A stretch of DNA of 17,175 nt from Trebonia sp. Its GTDB lineage: Bacteria > Actinomycetota > Actinomycetes > Streptosporangiales > Streptosporangiaceae. Made by a program: the position numbers and the translations under genes. Positions within the stretch are counted from its first letter, which is position 1. Each line of letters begins with the position of its first letter. The stretch spans positions 1 to 17,175 of the forward strand of contig JASHPP010000747.1 of NCBI GenBank assembly GCA_030038035.1. The letters run 5' to 3'. The notes beneath the pieces are model-generated. The model was not told the DNA's origin and searched no databases. It saw nothing but the letters and a program-made list of their open reading frames with translations. Positions 1-8,175 of the stretch are shown here, one piece after another.

Positions 1-991
1 CGTACTTGTTCAGCAGCTCTGGGCCCTTGATGTTGAGGAAGAAGCTCTTCCCCTCGGCGTGCTTGCCGCCGTCGCCGGCTCCCTCGGCCGCGTCCGCGGC
101 GGTCTTGGCCGCGACCTGCTTGGCGAGGGAGTTCGCCACGGCCTTGGCGATGAGCGTCTTGCCGCAGCCGGGCGGGCCGTAGAGCAGCACGCCCTTCGGC
201 GGCCGCAACTGGTGCTCGCGGTACAGGTCGGCGTGCAGGTAGGGCAGCTCGATCGCGTCGCGGATCTGCTCGATCTGCGACGTCAGGCCGCCGATGTCGT
301 GGTAGGAGATGTCCGGGACCTCTTCGAGGATGAGCTCCTCGACCTCGGCCTTCGGGATCCGCTCGTAGACGTAGCCGGAACGCGGCTCGAGCAGCAGCGA
401 GTCACCGCCCCGCAGGGTCTGGTTGAGCAGCGGTTCGGCGAGCCGGACCACGCGCTCCTCGTCGGCGTGCGAGATCACCAGGGCGCGCTCGCTGTCGGCG
501 AGCACCTCCTTGAGCATCACGATCTCGCCGACCGTCTCATACCCCTGCGCGATGACGATGTTCAGCGCCTCGTTGAGCACGACCTCCTGGCCGGGCCGCA
601 GCTCCTCGAGGTTCACGTTCGGGCTCACGTTGACCCGCATCTTGCGGCCGCCGGTGAAGACGTCCGCGGTGTTGTCCTCGCGCGCGCCGAGGAACACCCC
701 GAACCCCGACGGCGGCTGTGCCAGCCGGTCGACTTCTTCCTTGAGGGCGACGATCTGGTCCCTTGCCTCGCGCAGCGTCGATGCGAGCCGCTCGTTCTGG
801 CCGGTTACCGACGTGAGACTGGCCTCTGCCTCGCGGAGCCGCTCCTCAAGCAGGCGCACCTGGCGCGGTGAATCCGCGAGCCGCCTGCGAAGCACCGCGA
901 TCTCCTCGTCGAGGAAGGAGATCTGCGCGGTAAGGCTGCTCACCTCATCCTCGTGCCGCGAAGCACGGCCGCTGTCATCCCTGGCTGCCAC
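1..991 (-). CDS. arc: Proteasome-associated AAA+ ATPase ARC/Mpa, N-terminal part (cut by window edge)
   Basis: ARC (Mpa in mycobacteria) is the hexameric ring ATPase that binds Pup-tagged proteins, unfolds them and threads them into the 20S proteasome in the cytoplasm. The first 330 residues are in view; the family is about 580-610 aa, so the C-terminal part lies beyond base 1. An N-terminal coiled coil (about residues 15-85, rich in Glu/Arg/Leu heptads) should bind Pup. The OB-type region follows, then Walker A GPPGCGKT at about 271-278, followed by the [14 protein letters not shown] segment typical of proteasomal ATPases. GTG at 991 is chosen because AGGAGGT lies 7 bases upstream. The gene follows trmI on the same strand after 177 bases and has its own candidate promoter. 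dop, pup and the proteasome genes would be expected to the left but are not visible. Identification is firm; only the 3' half is unseen. Confidence 0.96.
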   Translation of the reverse strand, partial: MAARDDSGRASRHEDEVSSLTAQISFLDEEIAVLRRRLADSPRQVRLLEERLREAEASLTSVTGQNERLASTLREARDQIVALKEEVDRLAQPPSGFGVFLGAREDNTADVFTGGRKMRVNVSPNVNLEELRPGQEVVLNEALNIVIAQGYETVGEIVMLKEVLADSERALVISHADEERVVRLAEPLLNQTLRGGDSLLLEPRSGYVYERIPKAEVEELILEEVPDISYHDIGGLTSQIEQIRDAIELPYLHADLYREHQLRPPKGVLLYGPPGCGKTLIAKAVANSLAKQVAAKTAADAAEGAGDGGKHAEGKSFFLNIKGPELLNKY

Positions 992-1114
992 GGCCCTCAC
1001 CTCCTCCCGGGTAACACGAACTACCTAGACCCTACCTATCTGATGACCTTCTCCAAACCTGCTGGCGTCTATCCAATTGATCACACCTGCCGGCTTTGGG
1101 AAAGAATCCGCAGG

Positions 1115-1143
1115 ATAACAGCCTATTCTCAACGCAGAGTCAA
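1115..1143 (-). promoter_or_regulatory. Candidate promoter of arc
   Basis: On the minus strand, TTGACT (1143-1138) is followed after 17 bases by TGTTAT (1120-1115), a good -35 and a fair (4/6) -10 for a housekeeping sigma factor. Transcription would start near 1108, giving a leader of about 117 bases before the arc GTG at 991. The stretch is clearly more AT-rich than the flanking genes. A second, weaker pair closer to the gene (TTGGAG and TAGGGT, 16 bases apart) is also possible. Confidence 0.5.
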
Positions 1144-1168
1144 ATATCCATCGCGGATCGTAACGCTT

Positions 1169-2059
1169 TCATTCCGTGGCTTCCTGGCCCTCCGTGATGC
1201 CCAGGCCAGCCGCCTCTGGATGGGCGCCCTTGGCGGGACGGCGGCGGCGGGGCGGGGCCGTCACGCCGTCGGCGAGCCGCCGCGCGGTCACCAGGAAGCC
1301 GGTGTGCCCGATCATCCGGTGGTCCGGCCGGACCGCCAGGCCGTCCACGTGCCAGCCGCGCACCAGCGTCTCCCAGGCGGCCGGCTCGACGAAGCCGCCA
1401 TGGGCCCGAAGTTCCTCCACGACCCGCGACAGCTGCGTGGTCGTCGCCACGTAACAGCAGATCAGCCCGCCTGGGATCAGGGTCAGGGCCGCGTCGGGGA
1501 CGCACTCCCACGGCGCGAGCATGTCCAGGATCACCCGGTCGAACGAGGCGGGCTCCCCCGCGGCCGCGGCGGAAAGCTCCCCGACCCGCAGCTGCCAGTG
1601 CGGCGGCGGCCCGCCGTAGAAGCGGGACACGTTCGCCCGGGCGATCTCCGCGAAGTCGGCGCGGGCCTCGAACGAGACCAGCTGCCCGGCGGAGCCGAGC
1701 GCGCGCAGCAGCCAGCACGACAGCGCGCCGGAACCGGCCCCGGCCTCGATCACCCGCGCACCAGGGAAGACGTCGGCGTACGCGACGATCTGCGCCGCGT
1801 CCTTCGGGTACACGATCGTGGCGCCGCGCTTCATCGCCAGCGTGTAGTCGGCGAGCAGCGGCCGCAGCGCCACGTAGGCGGTGCCGCTTGTTGCTGTTAT
1901 CACGCTGCCTTCCGGCGCGCCGATCAGGTCGTCGTGCCGCAGCGAGCCGCGGTGCGTGTGGAACGTGCCGCCGGGCTGCAGGAGGATCTGGTGCATGCGG
2001 CCCTTGGGGTCGGTGAGCTGCACCAGGTCTCCGGCCGCGAACGGCCCGCGAGTGGTCAT
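1169..2059 (-). CDS. trmI: tRNA (adenine(58)-N1)-methyltransferase TrmI
   Basis: The enzyme uses S-adenosylmethionine to methylate N1 of adenine 58 in the T-loop of tRNAs and normally acts as a tetramer. The 296-aa product fits the family. An N-terminal beta domain (about 1-75) is followed by a Rossmann methyltransferase fold with the SAM loop EAGAGSG (105-111), an acidic residue after strand 2 (FEAR), and the DMLAPWE motif near 179-185 that marks the catalytic site. RPDHRMIGHTGFLV near the C-terminus is also typical. The ATG at 2059 is preferred over one at 2116 because the family begins close to the GDLVQL segment and the longer form would overlap the upstream protease gene. The Shine-Dalgarno is weak. 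It lies 31 bases behind the M50 protease gene on the same strand and is probably cotranscribed with it. Confidence 0.93.
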   Translation of the reverse strand: MTTRGPFAAGDLVQLTDPKGRMHQILLQPGGTFHTHRGSLRHDDLIGAPEGSVITATSGTAYVALRPLLADYTLAMKRGATIVYPKDAAQIVAYADVFPGARVIEAGAGSGALSCWLLRALGSAGQLVSFEARADFAEIARANVSRFYGGPPPHWQLRVGELSAAAAGEPASFDRVILDMLAPWECVPDAALTLIPGGLICCYVATTTQLSRVVEELRAHGGFVEPAAWETLVRGWHVDGLAVRPDHRMIGHTGFLVTARRLADGVTAPPRRRRPAKGAHPEAAGLGITEGQEATE

Positions 2060-2090
2060 CCGGTAAGGGTAGCGACTCGGCGAAGCGAAA

Positions 2091-3218
2091 TCAGACGCCG
2101 GCGAACACGTGGTCAAGGTCCTTCGCCGCGAGCACCCCGTACACCTGGCCGGAGGACTCCACCAGCAGGTACTCGCTGGCGGGCGCGCGCCGCATCGCCT
2201 CGAGCAGCGCCATCCCTGACAGGTCGGCTGACAGCACCAGGTTCGGCTCGATCGTCCTGGCCATCGAGCCCGCGTCGATCCACGGCCGTCGCTGCGGCGG
2301 GGTGGCCATCACCGCGGCCTCGTTCACGATCGCGATCGGCCTGTTGTCGTGGTCAACCACGACGACCGCGCGGGCGCGCGAGGCGTCCGCCTGCCGGATC
2401 GCCTCGGCCAGCGGCGTGCTCGCGGGCACCGAGATCGCCCGTCTGGCCAGGCGGCGCGCCTGCAGCTCGGGCAGGCGTTCGCGGAACTTGGTCGCCCGGA
2501 TCGACTGCCCGGCCCCGATCCACATGAACGCGGCGATCACCACCACCCACAGCGTGCTGACCATGTCCCCGCCGGAGAGCTCGCCGGAGTAGAACGGGAT
2601 GACGAGCAGCGCGATCGCCAGCACCCGGCCCACCCAGGCGGCGGCGATCGTGGCGGTCGCCGGGCGGCCGGTCAGCTTCCAGACCAGGGCGCGCAGCATC
2701 CGGCCGCCGTCGAGCGGCAGCCCGGGCAGCAGGTTGAAAATCCCGACGATGATGTTGGCGAACATCAGCTGCCGGACCAGCGACCCGCCGATGCCGGCGG
2801 TGACGACCCGCGTCAGCCCCCACCCGGCCGCGCCGAGCAGCAGGGAGAGCGCCGGACCGGCCGCGGAGACGCAGAACTCGCGGCCGGGCGTCTGCGGTTC
2901 CCGCTCGATCTCGGAGATGCCGCCGAGCGGGTAGAGCAGGATCCGCCGCACCGGCAGCCCGTAGCCGAGCGCGACCACCGAATGGCTCAGCTCATGGACG
3001 AGCACCGACAGGTACAGGAGCACCACGAAGGCCGCGGCGACCACGTACCGGGTGCTCCCGTGCAGCGAAGTGCTCAGGTCGTTGGCGTAGATGACGATGA
3101 AGACGCCGGCGATCACGAACCAGTACGGCGAGACGTACACCGGGATCCCGAACGGCCGGGCCACCACGATGCCGTGCTGCCCCTGCCGTTGCGGCTTCTC
3201 CTCCTGGCCACTTGCCAC
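2091..3218 (-). CDS. Site-2-type M50 zinc metalloprotease with C-terminal CBS domains (Rip3-like)
   Basis: This intramembrane zinc protease of the site-2 family would cleave transmembrane or membrane-near segments, often of anti-sigma factors; the substrate here is unknown. The 375-aa product shows several hydrophobic segments in its first 240 residues. The zinc motif is HELSH (H75, E76, H79) and the third ligand lies in the LPLDGG segment (D170), both as expected. The soluble C-terminal part (about 255-375) resembles a pair of CBS domains, which usually sense adenosyl ligands. The start is taken as GTG 3218, since the conserved N-terminal GIPVYVSPYW comes soon after. There is no Shine-Dalgarno, but TAGCAT lies 7 bases upstream, suggesting a leaderless transcript. 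An upstream reading to 3296 has low-complexity sequence and crosses the divergent promoter region. It heads the trmI unit. Confidence 0.9.
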   Translation of the reverse strand: MASGQEEKPQRQGQHGIVVARPFGIPVYVSPYWFVIAGVFIVIYANDLSTSLHGSTRYVVAAAFVVLLYLSVLVHELSHSVVALGYGLPVRRILLYPLGGISEIEREPQTPGREFCVSAAGPALSLLLGAAGWGLTRVVTAGIGGSLVRQLMFANIIVGIFNLLPGLPLDGGRMLRALVWKLTGRPATATIAAAWVGRVLAIALLVIPFYSGELSGGDMVSTLWVVVIAAFMWIGAGQSIRATKFRERLPELQARRLARRAISVPASTPLAEAIRQADASRARAVVVVDHDNRPIAIVNEAAVMATPPQRRPWIDAGSMARTIEPNLVLSADLSGMALLEAMRRAPASEYLLVESSGQVYGVLAAKDLDHVFAGV

Positions 3219-3334
3219 ACCACCGATGCTACGTGCATCCGCGCCCGTTGCGGGCCGGTCGCCGTTGTCGCGCCCGCTTCGCGGAGCGCGGCACATGGCT
3301 GCGGAATGTCGGTGCCCTGCCCTACGGTTGCGCT
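3219..3334. promoter_or_regulatory. Divergent promoter region with two apparent leaderless starts
   Basis: The 116 bases separate two GTG starts pointing away from each other. On the minus strand TAGCAT (3231-3226) lies 7 bases before the protease GTG at 3218. On the plus strand TACGGT (3323-3328) lies 6 bases before the nuclease GTG at 3335. Both match the TANNNT -10 of actinobacterial promoters at the spacing where transcription would start at the G of GTG. Neither gene has a Shine-Dalgarno site. No convincing -35 is seen, which is common for such promoters. Confidence 0.55.
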
Positions 3335-4211
<877 letters not shown>

Positions 4212-4213
<2 letters not shown>

Positions 4214-4274
4214 GATACGAAACGAATGACATGTCGTCCGTTTCGTCCTGTTTGTCCAAGCGTTTCGTATCCTG
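4212..4274. repeat. 13-bp perfect inverted repeat with a third half-copy, at the nuclease stop codon
   Basis: AGGATACGAAACG (4212-4224) is repeated in perfect inversion as CGTTTCGTATCCT (4261-4273), 36 bases apart. A further copy of the right-arm core, CGTTTCGTCCTG (4239-4250), lies between them, so the left arm can pair with either. The TAG stop of the nuclease gene (4211-4213) overlaps the left arm. It could be a terminator or a cluster of repressor half-sites. There is no T-run after the right arm, and the half-site looks like those of TetR-type repressors, so an operator is at least as likely. Confidence 0.6.
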
Positions 4275-4413
4275 AGTTGGCCCGGACTAGGAGGGAGCGC
4301 CGGCCAGCGCTCGGGACTAGTGATGGGCGGGACAGACGGGACGGCCCGTTCGGGAGAAGAAGGACGGGACCGGCTCCTGGCGGCCCGGGGTGTGCGGCGC
4401 GCCGGCGTGCGAC

Positions 4414-4443
4414 TTGAATTGAGTCGAGATATTACTCGATAAT
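4414..4443 (+). promoter_or_regulatory. Promoter of the DrrA/DrrB-type exporter with an operator-like palindrome
   Basis: TTGAAT (4414-4419) and GATAAT (4438-4443) are separated by 18 bases, a strong housekeeping-type promoter for a GC-rich genome. Transcription would start near 4450, about 35 bases before the ATG at 4485. Inside the spacer and touching the -10 lies a dyad, TCGAG (4424-4428) and CTCGA (4435-4439) around ATATTA. A protein bound there would block RNA polymerase, so a repressor site is likely. No regulator gene is adjacent. Confidence 0.6.
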
Positions 4444-4484
4444 GTGAGAAGCTCGCGATGTCATGCGCCGAGGGGAGCGGACCC

Positions 4485-5519
4485 ATGTTGATTATCGAGG
4501 CCGAGGGCCTCGCCCGTACGTTCAGGAGCCGCAAGCGGACCGTGCACGCGGTGCGCGGGGTCGATCTGCGGGTCGAGGAGGGGGAGATCGTCGGCTTCCT
4601 CGGGCCGAACGGCGCGGGCAAGACCACCACGCTGCGCATGCTCACCACGCTGCTCGAGCCCACCGCGGGCACCGCCACCGTGGCGGGCGCGGACCTGCGC
4701 CGCGACCCGGTCGGCGTGCGGCGGCGGATCGGCTACGTGCCGCAGGCGATCGGGCAGACCATGGGCGGCACCGACCCGGAGTGCCTGGTCGGGGAGGAAC
4801 TGCTCGACCAGGCGGCGCTGTACCACATCGAGCGGGCGGAGGCGGTGCGGCGCGCCGAGCGGCTGACCGGCCAGCTCGACCTCGCCGGGCTCGACAGGCG
4901 GCTGGTGAAGACGCTGTCGGGCGGGCAGCGGCGGCGGCTGGAGATCGCCCTCGGGCTGGTGCACCAGCCGCCCCTGGTCTTCCTCGACGAGCCCACCACC
5001 GGGCTGGACCCGCAGAGCCGGTCGAACCTGTGGGACCACATCCGGCGGCTGCGTTCTGACCTGGGCACGACGGTCTTCCTCACCACGCACTATCTGGAGG
5101 AGGCCGACGCGCTGTGCGACCGCGTGTTCATCATCGACCACGGGGTGATCGTGGCCGAGGGGACGCCCGACGAGCTCAAGCGGCGGGTCTCGGGGGACGT
5201 GGTGACCCTGCAGGTCAACGGCGCGCGGGACATGGCGCGCGAGCTGCTCGCCGGGCAGCCGATCGTGCAGGACGTGACGGTCGCCGACGACGGCGCGCTG
5301 CGGCTGAACGTCTTCCACGGCGCGGAGGCGCTGCCGTCGCTGCTGCGCGTGCTCGACGACGCGGGCGTCACCATGCACTCGATCAACCTGTCGCGGCCGA
5401 CGCTTGACGACGTGTTCTTGACGATGACCGGGCGGTCGCTGCGGGACGACTCCCCCAGCGCCGCGCGAGACAAGACCGCCGGCGCCGCGGACGGCGCCGC
5501 CACCGGGACAAGGAGCTAG
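4485..5519 (+). CDS. DrrA-type ABC exporter ATP-binding protein
   Basis: This ATPase subunit powers an ABC-2 type exporter, a class including the daunorubicin exporter DrrAB, and works with the membrane protein encoded just downstream. The 344-aa product has Walker A GPNGAGKT (40-47), Q-loop Gln87 in GYVPQ, the signature LSGGQ (144-148), Walker B LVFLDEP (164-170), D-loop GLD (173-175) and switch His202 in LTTHYLEE. A DrrA-like C-terminal domain ends with the PTLDDVFLTMTGRSL segment. The ATG at 4485 is chosen over 4458 because AGGGGAG lies at proper distance and the domain starts directly. Its stop is 5 bases before the permease start. The substrate (drug, lipid or glycan) cannot be told; no biosynthetic genes are adjacent. 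Confidence 0.93.
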   Translation: MLIIEAEGLARTFRSRKRTVHAVRGVDLRVEEGEIVGFLGPNGAGKTTTLRMLTTLLEPTAGTATVAGADLRRDPVGVRRRIGYVPQAIGQTMGGTDPECLVGEELLDQAALYHIERAEAVRRAERLTGQLDLAGLDRRLVKTLSGGQRRRLEIALGLVHQPPLVFLDEPTTGLDPQSRSNLWDHIRRLRSDLGTTVFLTTHYLEEADALCDRVFIIDHGVIVAEGTPDELKRRVSGDVVTLQVNGARDMARELLAGQPIVQDVTVADDGALRLNVFHGAEALPSLLRVLDDAGVTMHSINLSRPTLDDVFLTMTGRSLRDDSPSAARDKTAGAADGAATGTRS

Positions 5520-5524
5520 CCCAG

Positions 5525-6310
5525 ATGCCGTTCATCCGTGACACGCTGACCGTCTTCAGGCGGCAGCTGCGGCTCAGCCTGCGCACCCCCGCCTGGGTGG
5601 TCATCGCGCTCGTGCAGCCGATCCTGTACCTGGCGCTGTTCGGCCCGCTGCTGACCAAGCTGCCCCTGGGGGCGCTGGACGGGAGCTCGGGCCTGGCCCC
5701 CGCCGGCAGCGCGGCGGCGTACAAGTTCTTCGTCCCTGGGCTGCTGATCCAGCTTGGCTTGTTCGGCTCGACGTTCGTCGGGTTCGCCATCATCTCGGAC
5801 TGGCGGGCCGGGGTGATCGAGCGGTTCCGGGTCACGCCGGTCAGCCGGCTGTCGATCATGGCGGGCCGGGTGCTGCGGGACGTGGTCGTGCTCGTCGTCC
5901 AAGCGGTGATCCTGGTGCTGGCCGGCGTGGCGTTCGGGCTGCGCGCGCCGGTCATGGCCGTGCTGCTCAGCCTGGGCTTCATCGTCCTCGTCGCGGTCGG
6001 CCTTGCGTCGGTGTCGTACGCGACCGCGCTGATCGTCAAGAGCGAGGACGCGTTCGCGCCGATGCTGAACTCGGTCGTCCTGCCGCTGACCCTGCTGTCA
6101 GGGATCATGCTGCCGATCGCGCTCGGGCCCGGCTGGCTGCAGGGCATCGCCCGGGTCAGCCCGTTCCGGTACATCATCGACGCCATGCGCGACGCCTTCG
6201 CCGGGCACTACGCCAACATGGTCATGCTCGAGGGCGTCCTGGTCGCCGCGGGCGTGGCGGTGGTGTGCATGTGGCTGGGGTCACGCGTGTTCGTCCGGGA
6301 GAACGCGTAA
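5525..6310 (+). CDS. DrrB-type ABC-2 transporter permease
   Basis: This is the membrane half of the ABC exporter, forming the export path with the preceding ATPase. The 261-aa protein has about six hydrophobic segments, near residues 24-44, 68-90, 115-135, 138-162, 175-195 and 235-255. Characteristic family sequences are FFVPGLLIQ before segment 2, the cytoplasmic ERFRVTPVSRLSIMAGRVLRD loop, and the late SPFRYIIDAMRDAFAGHY near 215-232. AGGAGC, overlapping the end of the upstream gene, serves as ribosome site for the ATG at 5525, so translation is probably coupled. The TAA stop lies in the loop of a perfect 7-bp hairpin. Assignment to the family is firm; the cargo is unknown. Confidence 0.92.
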   Translation: MPFIRDTLTVFRRQLRLSLRTPAWVVIALVQPILYLALFGPLLTKLPLGALDGSSGLAPAGSAAAYKFFVPGLLIQLGLFGSTFVGFAIISDWRAGVIERFRVTPVSRLSIMAGRVLRDVVVLVVQAVILVLAGVAFGLRAPVMAVLLSLGFIVLVAVGLASVSYATALIVKSEDAFAPMLNSVVLPLTLLSGIMLPIALGPGWLQGIARVSPFRYIIDAMRDAFAGHYANMVMLEGVLVAAGVAVVCMWLGSRVFVRENA

Positions 6311-6348
6311 CGCGTTCGCCGTCAAGGCTGGCCCGCGGGTCGGGCCGG
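6301..6348. terminator. Hairpins at the end of the exporter operon
   Basis: GAACGCG (6301-6307) and CGCGTTC (6311-6317) form a perfect stem whose 3-base loop is the TAA stop of the permease gene. A second hairpin follows: GGCCCG (6330-6335), loop CGGGT, CGGGCC (6341-6346), extended by two more pairs. There is no T-run, as is common for actinobacterial terminators. The flanking genes converge here, so the structures may end transcription in both directions. Confidence 0.5.
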
Positions 6349-6378
6349 CCTAGCGGGCTCGGGCCGGCCCGGCGGGCT
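6341..6378. repeat. 19-bp tandem repeat between convergent genes
   Basis: CGGGCCGGCCTAGCGGGCT (6341-6359) is followed at once by CGGGCCGGCCCGGCGGGCT (6360-6378), matching at 17 of 19 positions. The second unit touches the TAA stop of the minus-strand PH-like gene (6380-6378). Both units are self-complementary around GGGCCGGCC and may add to the terminator. Confidence 0.65.
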
Positions 6379-7184
6379 TAGGCCAGCACGGTGACCAGGA
6401 GGATCAGCGCGGGAATCACGACGGCCGCGACCGCCGCCACCGACCAGTTCACGGTCGCCGGGCCCGCCGTTGCCGGTGTTTCCCCCGGGCGCTCGGGGGC
6501 CGCGCGCTCCCTGGCGGCGCGGGCGTCCAGCCGCGCGGCCATCGCGATGGCGGGCGGCAGCGAGGCAAGGTACCTGGCCTCCGCTGGCAGCCGGGACGTC
6601 GGCTGCGCGTAGCCGGGTCCCGTGCCGGGGCCGGCGTCGGCGTTTGCCCACTGGGCGGCAAACGAGGCGGAGAACGGGCCGCGGCCCGCCCGCCGCGCGG
6701 GGCGGGCGGCCTTCCGGCGGGCCCCGGCCGACACGTACAGCGCCCAGCAGTGGACTGTACTGCCTCGTTGGCGCAAACCAGCCCCGCCAGCCGCGGCCCC
6801 GCCAGCCGCGGCCCCGACCGCGGGTCCGACGGCGGCATAGTGCACGCGCACCCACTCCCCCGCCTCCACCACCTGGATCACCCGCCACGGCACCTGATGG
6901 ACGCGGAACGGGTTGACCACGGTCAGGCCTGTGCGGTCGCAGATGACTCGCGGCCGCAGCGCCAGCGTGAACATCAGCCCGGTGACCAGCAGCAAGATAG
7001 CCGACACGACGGCCCCGAACCGCGCGGACGGCACGCCTTGGATGCCGAAGTCGACGGCGTTGACGGCCGCGAACGCCACCCAGACCCACCACAGGATGAC
7101 CGGCGGGACGAGCCGGAGCACCTCGCGGCCTTCGCCGGTCGCGCCGGTCGTGCCGGACGCGGGGGCCGTCGTGCGGGATGACAT
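6378..7184 (-). CDS. Membrane protein with PH-like domain, last gene of the Opp-type operon
   Basis: The 268-aa product has two hydrophobic segments (about 28-49 and 57-75). These are followed by RPRVICDRTGLTVVNPFRVHQVPWRVIQVVE (as RPRVICDRTGL plus VVNPFRVHQVPW and onward), the pattern of the small bacterial PH-like domains found in many actinobacterial membrane proteins. The domain is interrupted by a Gly/Ala stretch (about 120-137) encoded by a 15-base tandem repeat. An Ala/Arg-rich linker follows, and a C-terminal hydrophobic segment (about 247-267) ends the protein. Function of this family is not established; anchoring or protein contact at the membrane is plausible. ATG 7184 lies 4 bases after the permease-B stop with no Shine-Dalgarno, so translation is probably coupled. 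A later start at GTG (Val22) is possible. It is the only non-transporter gene in the operon. Confidence 0.72.
   Translation of the reverse strand: MSSRTTAPASGTTGATGEGREVLRLVPPVILWWVWVAFAAVNAVDFGIQGVPSARFGAVVSAILLLVTGLMFTLALRPRVICDRTGLTVVNPFRVHQVPWRVIQVVEAGEWVRVHYAAVGPAVGAAAGGAAAGGAGLRQRGSTVHCWALYVSAGARRKAARPARRAGRGPFSASFAAQWANADAGPGTGPGYAQPTSRLPAEARYLASLPPAIAMAARLDARAARERAAPERPGETPATAGPATVNWSVAAVAAVVIPALILLVTVLA
6782..6811. repeat. 15-bp perfect tandem repeat inside the PH-like gene
   Basis: CCCCGCCAGCCGCGG occurs twice back to back (6782-6796 and 6797-6811), followed by a decayed third copy. It keeps frame and encodes a five-residue Ala/Gly repeat in the PH-like protein, so copy number could vary without breaking the gene. 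Confidence 0.8.
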
Positions 7185-7188
7185 GCCG

Positions 7189-8154
7189 TCAGGTTATGCG
7201 CACGCGCGGGTCCAGCGCCGCGTACAGCATGTCAACGACGAGGTTGGCGAGCACCACGAACACGGCGGCGATGATGACGAAACCGATGATCACCGGGAGG
7301 TTGTCCTGCTCGACCGCCTCGACCGATGCCTGGCCGACCCCGCCAAGGCCGAACACGATCTCCACGACGACCACGCCGCCCAGCAGCTGCCCGACGTCCA
7401 CACCGAGCTGCGACACCACCGGGGTGAGGGCGGCACGCACCGCGTGCCTGAAGAGCACCCGGCGCTCGGACAGCCCCTTGGCCCGCGCGGTCCTGATGTA
7501 GTCCTCGCCGAGCGTGTCGAGCAGCTGGCCGCGGGACAGCCGCGTGTACACGGCGGCCTGCACGGCCGCCAGCGTGATCCAGGGCAGCAGCATGTGGCCG
7601 AAGAAGCTGCTCAGCCCGGACGTCGGACCTGAGTAGCCGGTGTCGATCCACGTGATGCCGTGCTCGTTCAGGGGCAGGAACACCACGAGGATCAGCAGCT
7701 CGCCGATGACGAACACCGGCATCGACAGGCCGACCAGCACCGCGACCGAGGAGACGCGGTCGAACAGGCTGCGCGCCTTGGTCGCGCTGATGATGCCGAC
7801 CGACAGCCCGGCCACCAGCCACAGGATCGTGCCGCCGATCACCAGCGAAATCGTGGGCGGCAGGTCCTGCTTGAGTATGGTGTTCACCGACTCCTGGGTG
7901 TAGTAGGAGTACCCGAGGTCCCCGTGCAGCAGCCCGTCGATGAAGTGCCAGTACTGGGTCATGATCGGCTGGTTGAGGCCGAGGTTCGAGATGACCTCGG
8001 TGATGACCTGCGGTGTCGCGGCACGCCCCGCGAGCTCCCGCGCGACCGTGATGACAGGCCTGGCGAAGAAGAGAAAGAACGCGGCGGTCGCGACCAGCCA
8101 CACCACGACGATGCCGGTGAGGATGCGCCTGACCAGGTAGCCGACGATAGCCAT
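7189..8154 (-). CDS. OppB/DppB-type ABC importer permease
   Basis: One of the two inner-membrane permeases of a peptide/nickel/opine-class ABC importer. The 321-aa protein has an N-terminal anchor (about 9-30), a periplasm-facing loop with the HGDLGYSYYTQESV segment typical of OppB/DppB, and five further hydrophobic segments. The EAA loop that docks on the ATPase reads DYIRTARAKGLSERRVLFRH (near 218-237). The C-terminal ALDPRVRI is standard for this family. It starts at ATG 8154, 21 bases after the permease-C stop, with only a weak ribosome site. Its own stop is 4 bases before the PH-like gene. Family assignment is firm; substrate is not decided by the permease. Confidence 0.93.
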   Translation of the reverse strand: MAIVGYLVRRILTGIVVVWLVATAAFFLFFARPVITVARELAGRAATPQVITEVISNLGLNQPIMTQYWHFIDGLLHGDLGYSYYTQESVNTILKQDLPPTISLVIGGTILWLVAGLSVGIISATKARSLFDRVSSVAVLVGLSMPVFVIGELLILVVFLPLNEHGITWIDTGYSGPTSGLSSFFGHMLLPWITLAAVQAAVYTRLSRGQLLDTLGEDYIRTARAKGLSERRVLFRHAVRAALTPVVSQLGVDVGQLLGGVVVVEIVFGLGGVGQASVEAVEQDNLPVIIGFVIIAAVFVVLANLVVDMLYAALDPRVRIT

Positions 8155-8175
8155 GTTTCTGTCTGTCCGTTCGAT

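Noticed and set aside
992..1137. SigR-type promoter (GGAAT-N18-GTT) before arc
   Set aside because: I looked for it because proteolysis genes can be in thiol-stress regulons, but no matching pair at the right spacing is present.
953..2527. Long plus-strand open reading (over 500 codons) across arc leader, trmI and the protease gene
   Set aside because: It is antisense to two well-supported genes, is rich in Arg/Gly/Pro with no domain, and results from the high GC content removing stop codons.
4226..4417. Possible 63-aa plus-strand gene before the exporter
   Set aside because: Starts inside the inverted repeat, lacks a ribosome site, and is Arg/Gly/Pro-rich without any pattern; the stretch 4275-4410 otherwise shows only short GGACTAG repeats and one small GAGCGC/GCGCTC hairpin.
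4458..4484. Earlier ATG for the exporter ATPase
   Set aside because: The ATG at 4485 has the better ribosome site and fits the family start; 4458 would start only about 8 bases after the inferred transcript start.
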